The translations under genes were made by a program, and so were the position numbers. 61,717 nt of DNA from an uncultured Lachnospiraceae bacterium (lineage in GTDB: Bacteria > Bacillota > Clostridia > Lachnospirales > Lachnospiraceae). Under the pieces are notes generated by a model. That model saw nothing but the letters and a program-made list of their open reading frames with translations, made no database searches and was not told where the DNA came from. Of the stretch, positions 26,348 through 35,275 are shown piece by piece. Each line of letters begins with the position of its first letter. Position 1 is the first letter of the stretch. The stretch covers positions 1 through 61,717 of the forward strand of contig CAJTWA010000023.1 in NCBI GenBank assembly GCA_910580195.1, written 5' to 3'.

Positions 26348-27388
26348 TTAATTAGACCATTTCCGGAACTCATCCATTTTTTTCTTTCCTTCCGGCTGTG
26401 CCATCAGGGGCTGGTACAGTTCATCTTCTGCCACTAACCGGTAAAGTAATTTCTTATCCATAAAAATACCACCATTTTGCCCAGACTTCAATTCTGTTTC
26501 CATAATTTCATCTATAAAATGGCAAAAATGTTCCATGGCATGCCCTAAGTCCCCGATTCTAAGATAAAATTTTAATAATAATTCCGATGGATGGCACCAA
26601 ACAAGAAGGGGCAATGCTTTCCGTATCTGGTAATGTTCCTCCGCGTGCTTTAGGGCTTCTTCCATATTCCCTTCCTGTATGCTGGTGTCGAATAAAAGTT
26701 TGATATCTCCCAGCAAATTTACAAAATCCCGGGCTTGTATGCTTTTTATCCGGTTCCTTGCTTGTTTCAGTTTCCCCTGTTCCAAATATACCTTTTGGAG
26801 CATATGCTCTGTCTGGAATCTTTCCAGCGTAACGTTTTCCAGTAATTTTTCTGCCTCTTCCAGCCTGCCAGCTTGGATATACTGGGAACTTAATGCAATG
26901 GCAGCGGCTTCTTTGAGATAGGAGTGGTCTGGCAAATTCTTATCTTGGTAAACCTCTTCAAACAATGCAGTGGATTTTTCCATCCATCCTTGAAAAATTT
27001 TTTCTTCATCCTCCTTGGCTGTATAAGCGTAGAGTAGTGGCGCGTTGGCCGTTTTCAATTTCAGGTAAGGGTTATTTGGGTATTCATTCAAGAAGCCAAA
27101 GGCCTGCTCCATCCCTGCTTGAAACCCTTGGGACTCGCAGGCTGCCCGGACTTGTTCCATCAATGCGTCTGTTTCCTTTTCAGTAATATCCTGCTGGAAA
27201 GAAAACAGGGTGTTGATATCTGTATGCAGCAGCCTCGCTATGGGGGAAAGCAGGGAAATATCCGGCATTGTGGCGTTATGTTCCCACTTGCTGACTGCAG
27301 CTGCGGAAATGCCCAAGGCTTTTGCAAGCTGCTCTTGGGTTAAATTTTGCTGTTTCCTTAAGGATGCTATATTTTCTCCTATTGTCAT
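26348..27388 (-). CDS. XRE regulator with C-terminal TPR-like repeats
   Basis: A regulator of 346 residues. The helix-turn-helix at about 6-60 reads LRKQQNLTQEQLAKAL then SAAAVSKWEHNATMPD. Residues about 90-340 are helical TPR-like repeats (for example QAGRLEEAEKLLENV and QGKLKQARNRI). Such proteins often respond to a peptide or protein bound by the TPR array. GGAGG lies seven bases before the ATG. It is followed by a four-helix membrane protein gene. Confidence 0.88.
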   Translation of the reverse strand: MTIGENIASLRKQQNLTQEQLAKALGISAAAVSKWEHNATMPDISLLSPIARLLHTDINTLFSFQQDITEKETDALMEQVRAACESQGFQAGMEQAFGFLNEYPNNPYLKLKTANAPLLYAYTAKEDEEKIFQGWMEKSTALFEEVYQDKNLPDHSYLKEAAAIALSSQYIQAGRLEEAEKLLENVTLERFQTEHMLQKVYLEQGKLKQARNRIKSIQARDFVNLLGDIKLLFDTSIQEGNMEEALKHAEEHYQIRKALPLLVWCHPSELLLKFYLRIGDLGHAMEHFCHFIDEIMETELKSGQNGGIFMDKKLLYRLVAEDELYQPLMAQPEGKKKMDEFRKWSN

Positions 27389-27572
27389 TGGGATTCCTCC
27401 TAAGATTCAAAATGTGCCAGACAGCGGGCAAGTTTTCAACAACTATTATAAAATTCTTTTGAGATATCCACAATAGAGCAGAAGTTAAAAACATAGGGGA
27501 ATTTGTTAACTAAGATTCAATATTTTGACGATATAAAAATAAATTATATCATTATGAAAATGAGGGGTTCTT

Positions 27573-28292
27573 ATGAAACTAAAGATTGCAATCTGCGAAG
27601 ATGAATATAACACCCAATTTTTATTAGAAGATTTTGTTCAAGAGATATTAAATGGTTACAACATAGAATATGAAACAGAGGTTTATAGCAATGGGGAGGA
27701 ATTTTGCAGTGGTTTCCAAAAGAATGATTTTGATTTAATATTTTTGGATATTGCATTAAAAGAAATGAACGGAATTGAAGTAAGCAAATTTATCCGTGAA
27801 ACAAAGGGGGATGAGGGAATACAAATTGCATATGTATCAGGGAACACAAGCTATGCGTTAGATTTATTTGAATTTAGGCCTATCAATTTTTTGATAAAGC
27901 CAGTAGGCTTAGATGATATAAAAAAAGTAATTGATAAACTTCTGTTGCTCACAAACCAATATGAAGAATTGTTCCGGTACAAAAAAGGGACATCCTCCTA
28001 TCTGGTTCCTTTACGGGATATCCTTTATTTTTCTAGCAAAGGCAGGAAAGTAACCATACATAAAATGGACGGGGAAGATGAATTCTATGGTACTATGGAC
28101 CATGTTTACAGCCAAGTAGAAAAAAAGCGTTTCCTATTTGTACATAAATCATATATCATTAATTGCTTATATATCAAGTTATTAGAATATAGCCAGATTA
28201 CTTTAACCGGAAATATTAAAATTCCTATCAGCCAAGCCAGACGCCAAGCCATAAGGAAGGAATTCCTTTCTTTCAAAAAAGAGGGACTATAA
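27573..28292 (+). CDS. AgrA-like LytTR response regulator
   Basis: A regulator of 239 residues. The receiver domain at about 1-120 has the acidic pocket ICEDE, the phospho-aspartate Asp59 in LIFLDIALKEMNG and Lys109 in NFLIKPVG. The LytTR DNA-binding domain (about 135-235) contains ILYFSSKGRKVTIHKMDGE and the RFLFVHKSYIIN segment. LytTR proteins bind two 9-bp direct repeats 12-13 bp apart, and such a pair lies just upstream of the peptide gene. It stops directly before the kinase ATG, so the two are coupled. Confidence 0.94.
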   Translation: MKLKIAICEDEYNTQFLLEDFVQEILNGYNIEYETEVYSNGEEFCSGFQKNDFDLIFLDIALKEMNGIEVSKFIRETKGDEGIQIAYVSGNTSYALDLFEFRPINFLIKPVGLDDIKKVIDKLLLLTNQYEELFRYKKGTSSYLVPLRDILYFSSKGRKVTIHKMDGEDEFYGTMDHVYSQVEKKRFLFVHKSYIINCLYIKLLEYSQITLTGNIKIPISQARRQAIRKEFLSFKKEGL

Positions 28293-29612
28293 ATGTGGGA
28301 ATGGATAGAAACTGGAAGCAGGGTCATTACGATTTTGTTTGAGATCTATGTGAAATTTTGCCTTTTTGAGGTACTGTTAGGTAAGCAGGCAAAAAATATT
28401 TATTTTCTAAAATTATCTGCCTTTCTAAACCTGATAATGACATTAATGATTGACTGTTATTTTCCTTATGTCTGGATTAATTTTCTGTCCAGCTTTTTCT
28501 TGACATGGCTTTTGGTATGCTGTTATTCAGTAAGCAGCAAGAAAAAAATGATTGCAACAGTTATCACGAATATTTTCCTCGCCCTGTCAGAAGCCTTTGC
28601 GGCAATGTTTTTGGGGATTGGAGGCTTTCAATTCCTATCAGTTGCAGCGAATGATAAAACAGCAGGATTTTTATTAAGCAGGATTGTTTTCTGGGGTATA
28701 TGCATCCTGACCAAACGTTTTTTGCATAGGAACCCTGAGATAGAAATCCCCAAAAAAATAAACTTTCTGGGATTAATCCTCATGGTTATTATATTGATGG
28801 AAATTATGCTGGCCTATTCCCAAAAAGAACTAAACAAAACCTATACTTCTATCTGGGTCTTAGGCGCATCCTTAACATGCTATTTATACCTTTATTTATA
28901 TGGCATGATTTCCGGCTTTATGGCGGAAAAAATGAAAAGGGAACTCGCGGAAAAAGAAAAAGAATATTACCACAGAGAAGCACATCTGCTGCAAAACAAC
29001 TATAATGAAACAAAAAAATTCCGGCATGATTTCAAAAACCGTATGCAAATCATAAACCAATTGGCAGAAGAAAATAAAATAGAGGAGCTAAAAAAATATT
29101 TAGGAAAATTTTCTGAAAAAATGGAACATGTCCCCAACTTTAGCAACACTGGCAACCTTGTAATTGACAGTATTGTAAATTATAAATTGCAGCAAGCAAA
29201 ATCGCAAGACATTGGCATAACCGCCCATATCCTGTTACCAGAACAGCTAAATATCGACGATGACGACATAGCCTTGATTCTTGGAAACCTTCTGGATAAT
29301 GCCATTGAAGCTGCTGGGCATTTAAAAGAAGGGAAATATATTGTATTTGATATCAATTACGAATATGGATGTATTTATATACATGTAGAAAACAATTTTG
29401 ATACTATATTGCGGCTGGAAAATGGCACAATAAAAACAAGAAAAAATAATCAGGATTTTCATGGGATTGGATTAAGAACCGTACATGAACTTGTAAATAA
29501 GTATCATGGAACGATAGAAATTTCAGCCAAAGAAGATGTGTTCTCTGTTGATATTCTTCTGTATCTATCTGTACACTCTTTGGATAATCCCAATATGCCT
29601 ATCCGGCCGTAA
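28293..29612 (+). CDS. AgrC-like GHKL sensor kinase
   Basis: A kinase of 439 residues. About six membrane helices fill residues 8-210, as in AgrC-type peptide receptors. A coiled segment follows, then the phospho-acceptor His245 in KKFRHDFKNRMQI, the N box LILGNLLDNAIEAA and the G box DFHGIGLRTV. The ATG abuts the regulator stop codon. It probably senses the peptide encoded 134 bases downstream and phosphorylates the LytTR regulator. A terminator follows its stop. The whole segment is visibly richer in A and T than its neighbours. Confidence 0.93.
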   Translation: MWEWIETGSRVITILFEIYVKFCLFEVLLGKQAKNIYFLKLSAFLNLIMTLMIDCYFPYVWINFLSSFFLTWLLVCCYSVSSKKKMIATVITNIFLALSEAFAAMFLGIGGFQFLSVAANDKTAGFLLSRIVFWGICILTKRFLHRNPEIEIPKKINFLGLILMVIILMEIMLAYSQKELNKTYTSIWVLGASLTCYLYLYLYGMISGFMAEKMKRELAEKEKEYYHREAHLLQNNYNETKKFRHDFKNRMQIINQLAEENKIEELKKYLGKFSEKMEHVPNFSNTGNLVIDSIVNYKLQQAKSQDIGITAHILLPEQLNIDDDDIALILGNLLDNAIEAAGHLKEGKYIVFDINYEYGCIYIHVENNFDTILRLENGTIKTRKNNQDFHGIGLRTVHELVNKYHGTIEISAKEDVFSVDILLYLSVHSLDNPNMPIRP

Positions 29613-29624
29613 CACAAGAAATAG

Positions 29625-29660
29625 GTTTATGCCCATCCGTGGGTATAAACTTTATTTTTT
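29625..29660 (+). terminator. Rho-independent terminator after the kinase
   Basis: GTTTATGCCCA (29625-29635) pairs fully with TGGGTATAAAC (29640-29650), including one G-T pair, around the loop TCCG. TTTATTTTTT follows. It separates the kinase transcript from the peptide gene. Confidence 0.88.
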
Positions 29661-29686
29661 TACAAAAATGTAATTGATTTTTACAA
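29657..29686 (+). promoter_or_regulatory. Candidate LytTR double binding site
   Basis: TTTTTACAA occurs at 29657-29665 and again at 29678-29686. The spacer is 12 bases and the period 21 bases, exactly two helical turns. The second copy continues as ACAATTGG, like the ACANTT core of ComE/AgrA sites. It ends four bases before the weak -35 of the peptide promoter, an activator position. Confidence 0.6.
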
Positions 29687-29690
29687 TTGG

Positions 29691-29719
29691 AATAAAATTA
29701 GGATTTTTATTGGTAAAAT
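29691..29719 (+). promoter_or_regulatory. Activator-dependent promoter of the peptide operon
   Basis: The -10 TAAAAT (29714-29719) is preceded 17 bases upstream by AATAAA, a poor -35. A promoter this weak would be expected to need an activator bound at the direct repeat just upstream. Confidence 0.45.
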
Positions 29720-29746
29720 GTAGTGTAAAGGAAGGAGGAACCAATT

Positions 29747-29866
29747 TTGAAAAAACATCTTACAGCAAGGGTTTTAGCAAACATAGCAAAATGCACAGCT
29801 ATAAAAAATGTTAATTCTGCATGTACACTCTTTTTTTATCAGCCAAAGCTTTATCATAAAAAGTAG
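29747..29866 (+). CDS. AgrD-like cyclic-lactone autoinducer precursor
   Basis: A peptide of 39 residues starting at TTG, with GGAGG eight bases upstream. The N-terminal half (KKHLTARVLANIAKCTA) is a basic amphipathic leader. The core SACTLFFYQPK aligns with clostridial AgrD, which has SAC, four residues, then HQP. Cys26 would close a thiolactone on Phe30, giving a five-residue ring C-T-L-F-F. The tail LYHKK is basic, whereas AgrD tails are usually acidic. It ends four bases before the MFS gene. No AgrB protease is present nearby. Confidence 0.8.
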   Translation: MKKHLTARVLANIAKCTAIKNVNSACTLFFYQPKLYHKK

Positions 29867-29870
29867 AAAC

Positions 29871-31070
29871 ATGAAAAATAAAATTATATTCATTCTAGGA
29901 AGAATTGCATCTGTATTTGGTACACAAATTTATAATTTTGTATTTGCACTTTTTGTTCTCTACACTACTGGTTCTGCTTTGAACTTTGCAATCACATTAA
30001 TCTTGGAAACCATACCGCGTATTTTATTAGGCCCAGTAGCAGGAATTGCAGCTGATAGATGGAATAGAAAAATTGTAATAGTTGGAAGTGATTTTATCTC
30101 AGCTTTGCTTTTAATTATTTCTTATGTTTTTTTATCTGTTACTGGAAATAACTTATGGCTAGTATTCTTATTGACTTTTTTCCTAAATGCAATTAATACT
30201 GTTTTCGATGTTACTATGACAGCTTCTTTAAATTTGCTATTTGGGATTAATGGGATGCAGCAAATATGCGCCATTAACGAAGGCATCACGTCTATGGTTA
30301 CATTAATTTCTCCAGTATTAGGGGCTGTGCTTTATTCCTTCACGGATTTCAAAATATTTATTTTACTCAATGGAATAAGTTTTTTATTATCAGCTATCCT
30401 TGAATTAATGTTTGATTTTCCAACATCAAAAGAAATGCCTTGTTCAAAAAATAGTTTTTTGAACGAATTATCAGAAAGCTTTACATACATAAAAAAGGAA
30501 AAGATTATTCTTGTATTATACTGTTCAGCAATATTTATAAATATCTTCTATAGCTTAGGAGCCACTGTTTCTTTTCCAGTTATTATAACAAATTATTTAA
30601 AAATGACAGAAGTCCAATATGGAATTTTAGAAACTATTTCTTCCATTGGTATGCTGGTATCCTCGGCTGTCTTTGGAATATATCAGCCCAAAAAGAAATA
30701 TTCTGTAATCATAATTTCATTGATGTTAGAAGCTACCTCTATTTTTTTAATTTCCCTGCCAATGCTTCTTACAGGTGAAATCCCATGGTTTTCCGTTTAT
30801 TGTGTAATACTTTTTTTATTAGGGGTTTCTGTTACAAGCGTAAATATAAACGTCAGGATTCTAATGCAACAAATAATCCCTGACCATATGAAAGGAAAAG
30901 TACTAGGTACTTTATCTTCTTTTTGTTTATCAGTTAGCCCAATTATAATCCTTGTTGGATCAATATACATTGATAATAACAATCCATATATATTGGTTGC
31001 TGTCTGTGGAACTGCATTTATCATACTAAGCTTAATTTTACGTCATAACAAATATTTTAAAGAGATGTAA
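29871..31070 (+). CDS. MFS exporter next to autoinducer peptide
   Basis: An MFS protein of 399 residues with about twelve helices. The loop 2-3 motif is GPVAGIAADRWNRK, and a weaker repeat lies in the second half. It resembles the macrolide/drug efflux branch (MFS_3). The start is the ATG four bases after the peptide stop, without its own good ribosome site, so it relies on coupling to the peptide gene. It is a candidate for exporting the peptide or giving resistance to it. It is rich in A and T. The stop lies 30 bases from that of the convergent sortase. Confidence 0.88.
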   Translation: MKNKIIFILGRIASVFGTQIYNFVFALFVLYTTGSALNFAITLILETIPRILLGPVAGIAADRWNRKIVIVGSDFISALLLIISYVFLSVTGNNLWLVFLLTFFLNAINTVFDVTMTASLNLLFGINGMQQICAINEGITSMVTLISPVLGAVLYSFTDFKIFILLNGISFLLSAILELMFDFPTSKEMPCSKNSFLNELSESFTYIKKEKIILVLYCSAIFINIFYSLGATVSFPVIITNYLKMTEVQYGILETISSIGMLVSSAVFGIYQPKKKYSVIIISLMLEATSIFLISLPMLLTGEIPWFSVYCVILFLLGVSVTSVNINVRILMQQIIPDHMKGKVLGTLSSFCLSVSPIIILVGSIYIDNNNPYILVAVCGTAFIILSLILRHNKYFKEM

Positions 31071-31100
31071 AAAATTATTATTATACAATTACAAAAAACT

Positions 31101-31958
31101 TCAATCCACTACCCGCTTTGCCACTACTACAAACCTGCCATCCTCCCCCATTCCAGAACAGGTAGAAAGCGTCAGGAACGTATCCCCAAATTCTGCCCCC
31201 ACCCCAGTATCATAGAGTGACAACGCCTTTACATTCCTGTAAAACTCCATAAACTCTTTTTCATCCTCTGCCTTATAGAACTGGTAATATGGAAATGCCT
31301 GAGCATCCCCGATATCAATCTGGAATACGGAGAGGATTTCATATGTCCTCGCTTCATAAAGGGTATCAAAGGAAACCAATGGATGTTCTTTATAAAACGC
31401 TTTTTCCCCATATTCTCCTAACGTGCCAAACATAGACCCATCCCGCATATTATGGCCGTAAATGATGAAATTAGCGCCCGGCGTATTGACGTCTGCCATG
31501 CTTTTCACATACAGGCAGCCATACTTGTCTTTTTCTTTATAAAAATTATGGGTCAGGTAAAATTCATCGTCTTTACACTGCATGACTGGATGATCTATTT
31601 CCGTCCCTTCTACTGTTAACCAACCAATCATATCTTTATTCTTTTTCCAGAGGTTTTGGTATTTCTTTAAAATTGGGCGCTTATCCAAAACTTCATTTTT
31701 CCTTTTTTCTGTATCAGAACCTGTAATTTTTGCTTGGCCCGAAGATTTTCTTTGGCCCGTAGGATCTTCTTGGTTTAAGGCTTCATTTTGGGCAGGATTT
31801 CCTTCTTTTAACATATTCCTTAACTGTTCCTGCTGCTTTTCATGTTGGATAGACAAATAGTATGCCTGTCCCACTGGAATCAGGCATACTACCATAATCA
31901 GAAGAAGCAGGATTCTTAAAAGCTGGAACCTTCTTTTCTTTTTTTGCATGGTTTTCAT
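31101..31958 (-). CDS. srtB: Class B sortase
   Basis: A transpeptidase of 285 residues. An N-terminal membrane helix lies at about 12-30, a Gln/Lys-rich stalk at about 35-85, and the sortase domain at about 95-285. The catalytic His is in FIIYGHNMRDG, the Cys in FLTLSTCSGMG and the Arg in GRFVVVAKR. It cleaves a PKTG-type signal and joins the protein to peptidoglycan. The start could also be 31961 or 31949, since three ATGs cluster after AAAGGA. Its substrate is most likely the large surface protein encoded directly upstream, which has EPKTGD. Confidence 0.93.
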   Translation of the reverse strand: MKTMQKKKRRFQLLRILLLLIMVVCLIPVGQAYYLSIQHEKQQEQLRNMLKEGNPAQNEALNQEDPTGQRKSSGQAKITGSDTEKRKNEVLDKRPILKKYQNLWKKNKDMIGWLTVEGTEIDHPVMQCKDDEFYLTHNFYKEKDKYGCLYVKSMADVNTPGANFIIYGHNMRDGSMFGTLGEYGEKAFYKEHPLVSFDTLYEARTYEILSVFQIDIGDAQAFPYYQFYKAEDEKEFMEFYRNVKALSLYDTGVGAEFGDTFLTLSTCSGMGEDGRFVVVAKRVVD

Positions 31959-31985
31959 CATTCCTTTCCAGCCACGAACAAAGCA

Positions 31986-32025
31986 TGAAAGAAAATTCAC
32001 GCTTCACAGTGCGAATTTTCTTTCA
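31986..32025 (-). promoter_or_regulatory. Hairpin between surface protein and sortase genes
   Basis: TGAAAGAAAATTC (31986-31998) is an exact inverted repeat of GAATTTTCTTTCA (32013-32025), and the pairing continues with GCG-type bases. It lies ahead of the sortase start in the direction of transcription, so it may attenuate read-through from the surface protein gene. Confidence 0.55.
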
Positions 32026-32195
32026 CCCGTCCCACTCCATTTTGCTGTATTACATTTTAAACTGCACATCATCCGTCCTGCTGCACACCATATATTGCAT
32101 GTTGAATTGCATCTTATTTTTGCCGGTTACACATACACTATAACAGACATGCAGGGTATGGCAGCATTACGTGTTGTATTTCCTCTCATTCAGCC

Positions 32196-35069
32196 TTAGC
32201 TTTTGCATTGATACACTTCCCGCCATTCCACAGGTACGCTCTTGCCTATGCTGTGGTAATAGGCAAGGAAGAAAAAGATTGCCGCTAAGCCTAGCATCCG
32301 CCGGGCTGTCCCGCCTTTTTTTGCCCAAGAAACTAAGCGGTACACAATCTCTTCTTTCTCTTGCTCGGTGATGCCATGTTCCCCTTCAAAATACAGGAGC
32401 AGGTAACTAAACCCTGCAATCATGGCAACAGTCGCATAAATTTTAATGTGGGTGCTGTCGCCTGTTTTTGGTTCCGTCCCGCTTGGCCAGCCGGAACCGC
32501 CTGGCCTGTTGCCGCCTCCGGGAATTTCAGGCACAATCGGCGTGCCATCCGTTTTGGAACCGTCAGTTTCCTCTGGGCTTTCTTTTTCTGCCTCATCCTT
32601 TTTTTCTTTACTGATTCTCAGTGAAACCTGCCGGGTATTGCGGTTCCCTGCATTGTCCACGGCAGTTACTTTAAGGGTGTGCTCCCCTGCGCCTGAAACT
32701 TTTACCTTAAATTGATAAGTTTCTACCAATTCTTTTTGGAAGTTTTTTTTCGGAAGGGTAATTTTTTCTGCCCCATCCAATTGGTAAAATACCTTTGCAA
32801 TACCTCCCGACACGCTGCCATCCTTTGCGTCCTCAATGCGGACATTTGCCTTAATGTCTTTTCCAGCTATTTTTTCTTTTGTGTTGGAAAAGCTGATTTC
32901 CGGCGCGTTATCCTCAACAATAATCCCTCCGCCTAGGGATGTAATGATTTTTTGGGCAGATTGGTTCCCTTCCTTATCTGTGCAGGTAAGGTAAACTTTT
33001 CCTTTAAATTCCTCTTCCACGGTAACGATTGCTTCGTATGTCCCAGTTTCTGCTGCTCCCTGCAAAGCACGGATTACAAAGCCGCTGCTCCCATATGCCA
33101 TGGAGTTTTCTGCCTGCCCACGCTTTTCCTCAATCTGGGCAAGGCCTTCTTTTTCCGTTTCATCCTCTGCTGCCAAAACATACTCTGCTTTTGCCAGCCC
33201 ACTGCCTTCCTCGGTCACTAGCACGGAAATAATAATGCTCTCCTTCTGGATGATCCAGTTCAGGAAATCCTTATGCCCGGTGCTGTAAGAAGCCTCCCCT
33301 AATACCGGCGCAGTTTCATCTGCCCACATGGCGTAAAGGGTAGTATGCAAATTTCCTGTATTGTTCTCCACAGGATGCCCAAAATCCCACAAGCCAAGAT
33401 CCAAGCCGTTTTCCTCCAAATACCATCCCTTAAAATGGTAACCAGCCCTTTCAGGGTCTGGCACTTCCCCCAGCAAGCCGCCCCAGCGTATTTTTTGGGT
33501 TTCTGGGGCTGTCCCATGCCCTCCGTTTAAATCAAAGGCAATTTCATAGATATCCCTGTCATAGTACATTTTCAGCACAAGGCCTTCCTCTGCCGTACCG
33601 GAAACTTTCCCCAAAGGATGGCTGGCATTTAAAGAAAACCCAGAATAATCCTTTGCCTTAGCTTCTACTGCCGTCCCTTTTTCCCCAAGTAAAACTTCGG
33701 TATCGCCTTCTTCCTTCACATAGCCGTCCCCTTCCAGTTCCTGCTTGTAATGTTCCACCGTATACTGGACAGGTTCTTTTGGTTCTTCTGGCTTTTCCTC
33801 TGGAATGTTATCTGGATTGCCCTCCGGGGCTTTGCCCCAAATTGCATATAATATTGTGCTGTTCCCCAATTGCTGGGTGCTGCCTGCTGGATAAGTTTCC
33901 CCTCCCCCATCTTCTTTTGTGTTCCATCCTTGGAACGCTGCGCCAGAATAATCTGGTGCAGATGCAATGGTAAAGGATGGGATGCTGTATGTAATTTCCT
34001 GATGTACGTTAGCATAGGAAATCTTTAATTCCGGTCCTGGGACAGTCCTTGCACCATTCCCTTGGTAGGAAAGGCAGACTTCCTTCTGGTAAACCCCATA
34101 GTAGGCAGTATCCTCTGTTACAGTAATTTCAGAGCCTGCTGCAATATCCCCTGCAAACCCTTCTGGGCTTGTACTCCAGCCTACTGGCATCCAGCCGGGC
34201 ATTTCCTGCAATTGGGGAGCAAGGATTGTCCCGCTGCCTTGGGAATCACCTGTTTCTGCAGTTATCGTTTCCATTTTCCCGGCTTCACGGGAATAAAAAT
34301 CAACTGTGATTGCGGTATTTTCTGCAGTTTCTCTAAATTCTCCTGCTTTTTGTACTGTTACCGTTATTTTTGGAAGTTCTGTCTGTCCTGATAATTGATA
34401 ATTTTCAGGCAAAGTGGGGAAGAATGTATACGTGCCTTCTGTTCCGCCGTTATATTCCGGAAGGCTTGCCCATGTAACAGGCCCAATGGCAAGTGTTTCT
34501 TCTTCCACTGCTCCTGTTTCAAAATTTTCAGGCCCTGCAGGAACTTCTTCTTCATTTCCTACATTATCTGTATTGCTTGTATAATCTTCCTCTCCCGTAC
34601 TTTCCGTATTCTCCTTATTTCCTGTAATTCCCGTACTTTCCTCATTTCCTGTAGTTTCTTCATTTCCTGCAGTTCCTGTGCCATCACCCGGGGTAATATC
34701 AGTGCTTGCCTGTTTTTCCAAACCTTTTCCTGACACTACTGAAATATCGGAAAATTTGCCAGAATTACCTCCAGCTGCAGCACTCCCATTTTCCAGTGGG
34801 ATGCACACTGCCGTCAAGGTGTCTGGAAGATTCAGCTCCTCAAAATCTGTTCCCTTCCCTACCGTCTGCTGCCTTACGCCCTCAGGCAGCGGGGAAAAAG
34901 ACAAAACCTTCCGGCTGGGAGCTTCCGCCAATACTTTAGCGCCGTATAATTCTGCTGGCAAAGATACCAGCATAAGGCAAATACATAAAAGCCCCGACAT
35001 GAACTTTTGCCTGAAGGGATGCTTTCTCATTTGTAATGGTTTTTCTGGGCTGTTTTCCTTCTTTTTCAT
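32196..35069 (-). CDS. Large cell-wall surface protein, sortase B substrate
   Basis: A protein of 957 residues. The signal peptide ends near AKVLA. A Thr/Gly/Asn-rich stretch is followed by InlB/Listeria-Bacteroides repeats (for example IAFDLNGGHG to FKGWYLEENG), a MucBP-like segment starting VQYTVEHYKQELEGDGY, and Ig-like domains. The sorting signal EPKTGD and a hydrophobic helix come about 95 residues before the end. An unusual tail follows, with acidic residues and a second membrane helix. AAGGAG lies 11 bases before the ATG at 35069. It lies directly upstream of sortase B on the same strand. Confidence 0.87.
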   Translation of the reverse strand: MKKKENSPEKPLQMRKHPFRQKFMSGLLCICLMLVSLPAELYGAKVLAEAPSRKVLSFSPLPEGVRQQTVGKGTDFEELNLPDTLTAVCIPLENGSAAAGGNSGKFSDISVVSGKGLEKQASTDITPGDGTGTAGNEETTGNEESTGITGNKENTESTGEEDYTSNTDNVGNEEEVPAGPENFETGAVEEETLAIGPVTWASLPEYNGGTEGTYTFFPTLPENYQLSGQTELPKITVTVQKAGEFRETAENTAITVDFYSREAGKMETITAETGDSQGSGTILAPQLQEMPGWMPVGWSTSPEGFAGDIAAGSEITVTEDTAYYGVYQKEVCLSYQGNGARTVPGPELKISYANVHQEITYSIPSFTIASAPDYSGAAFQGWNTKEDGGGETYPAGSTQQLGNSTILYAIWGKAPEGNPDNIPEEKPEEPKEPVQYTVEHYKQELEGDGYVKEEGDTEVLLGEKGTAVEAKAKDYSGFSLNASHPLGKVSGTAEEGLVLKMYYDRDIYEIAFDLNGGHGTAPETQKIRWGGLLGEVPDPERAGYHFKGWYLEENGLDLGLWDFGHPVENNTGNLHTTLYAMWADETAPVLGEASYSTGHKDFLNWIIQKESIIISVLVTEEGSGLAKAEYVLAAEDETEKEGLAQIEEKRGQAENSMAYGSSGFVIRALQGAAETGTYEAIVTVEEEFKGKVYLTCTDKEGNQSAQKIITSLGGGIIVEDNAPEISFSNTKEKIAGKDIKANVRIEDAKDGSVSGGIAKVFYQLDGAEKITLPKKNFQKELVETYQFKVKVSGAGEHTLKVTAVDNAGNRNTRQVSLRISKEKKDEAEKESPEETDGSKTDGTPIVPEIPGGGNRPGGSGWPSGTEPKTGDSTHIKIYATVAMIAGFSYLLLYFEGEHGITEQEKEEIVYRLVSWAKKGGTARRMLGLAAIFFFLAYYHSIGKSVPVEWREVYQCKS

Positions 35070-35275
35070 TCCATAACACTCTCCTTGCCTTATTTTTACC
35101 TTCCTTTTCATCCTTACGTTCTGCCATGGATTTATTATAACTGATAGAATTGGCAATTGCTATAAAAATTTAGAAAAATTAGTATTTCATACCTTAAAAA
35201 TTTGCTTATTATTTCAAAAACTTATCGACATATAATACTATATATGATACTATAAATTTGAAAGGAGGAAATAAA

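Noticed and set aside
29808..29870. Longer MFS start at 29808
   Set aside because: It would add 21 residues read from inside the peptide gene. The ATG at 29871, four bases after the peptide stop, fits MFS homologues better.
34395..34733. A Cys/Phe-rich plus-strand frame inside the large surface protein gene
   Set aside because: It is a shadow of the Thr/Gly/Asn-rich repeat coding on the other strand.
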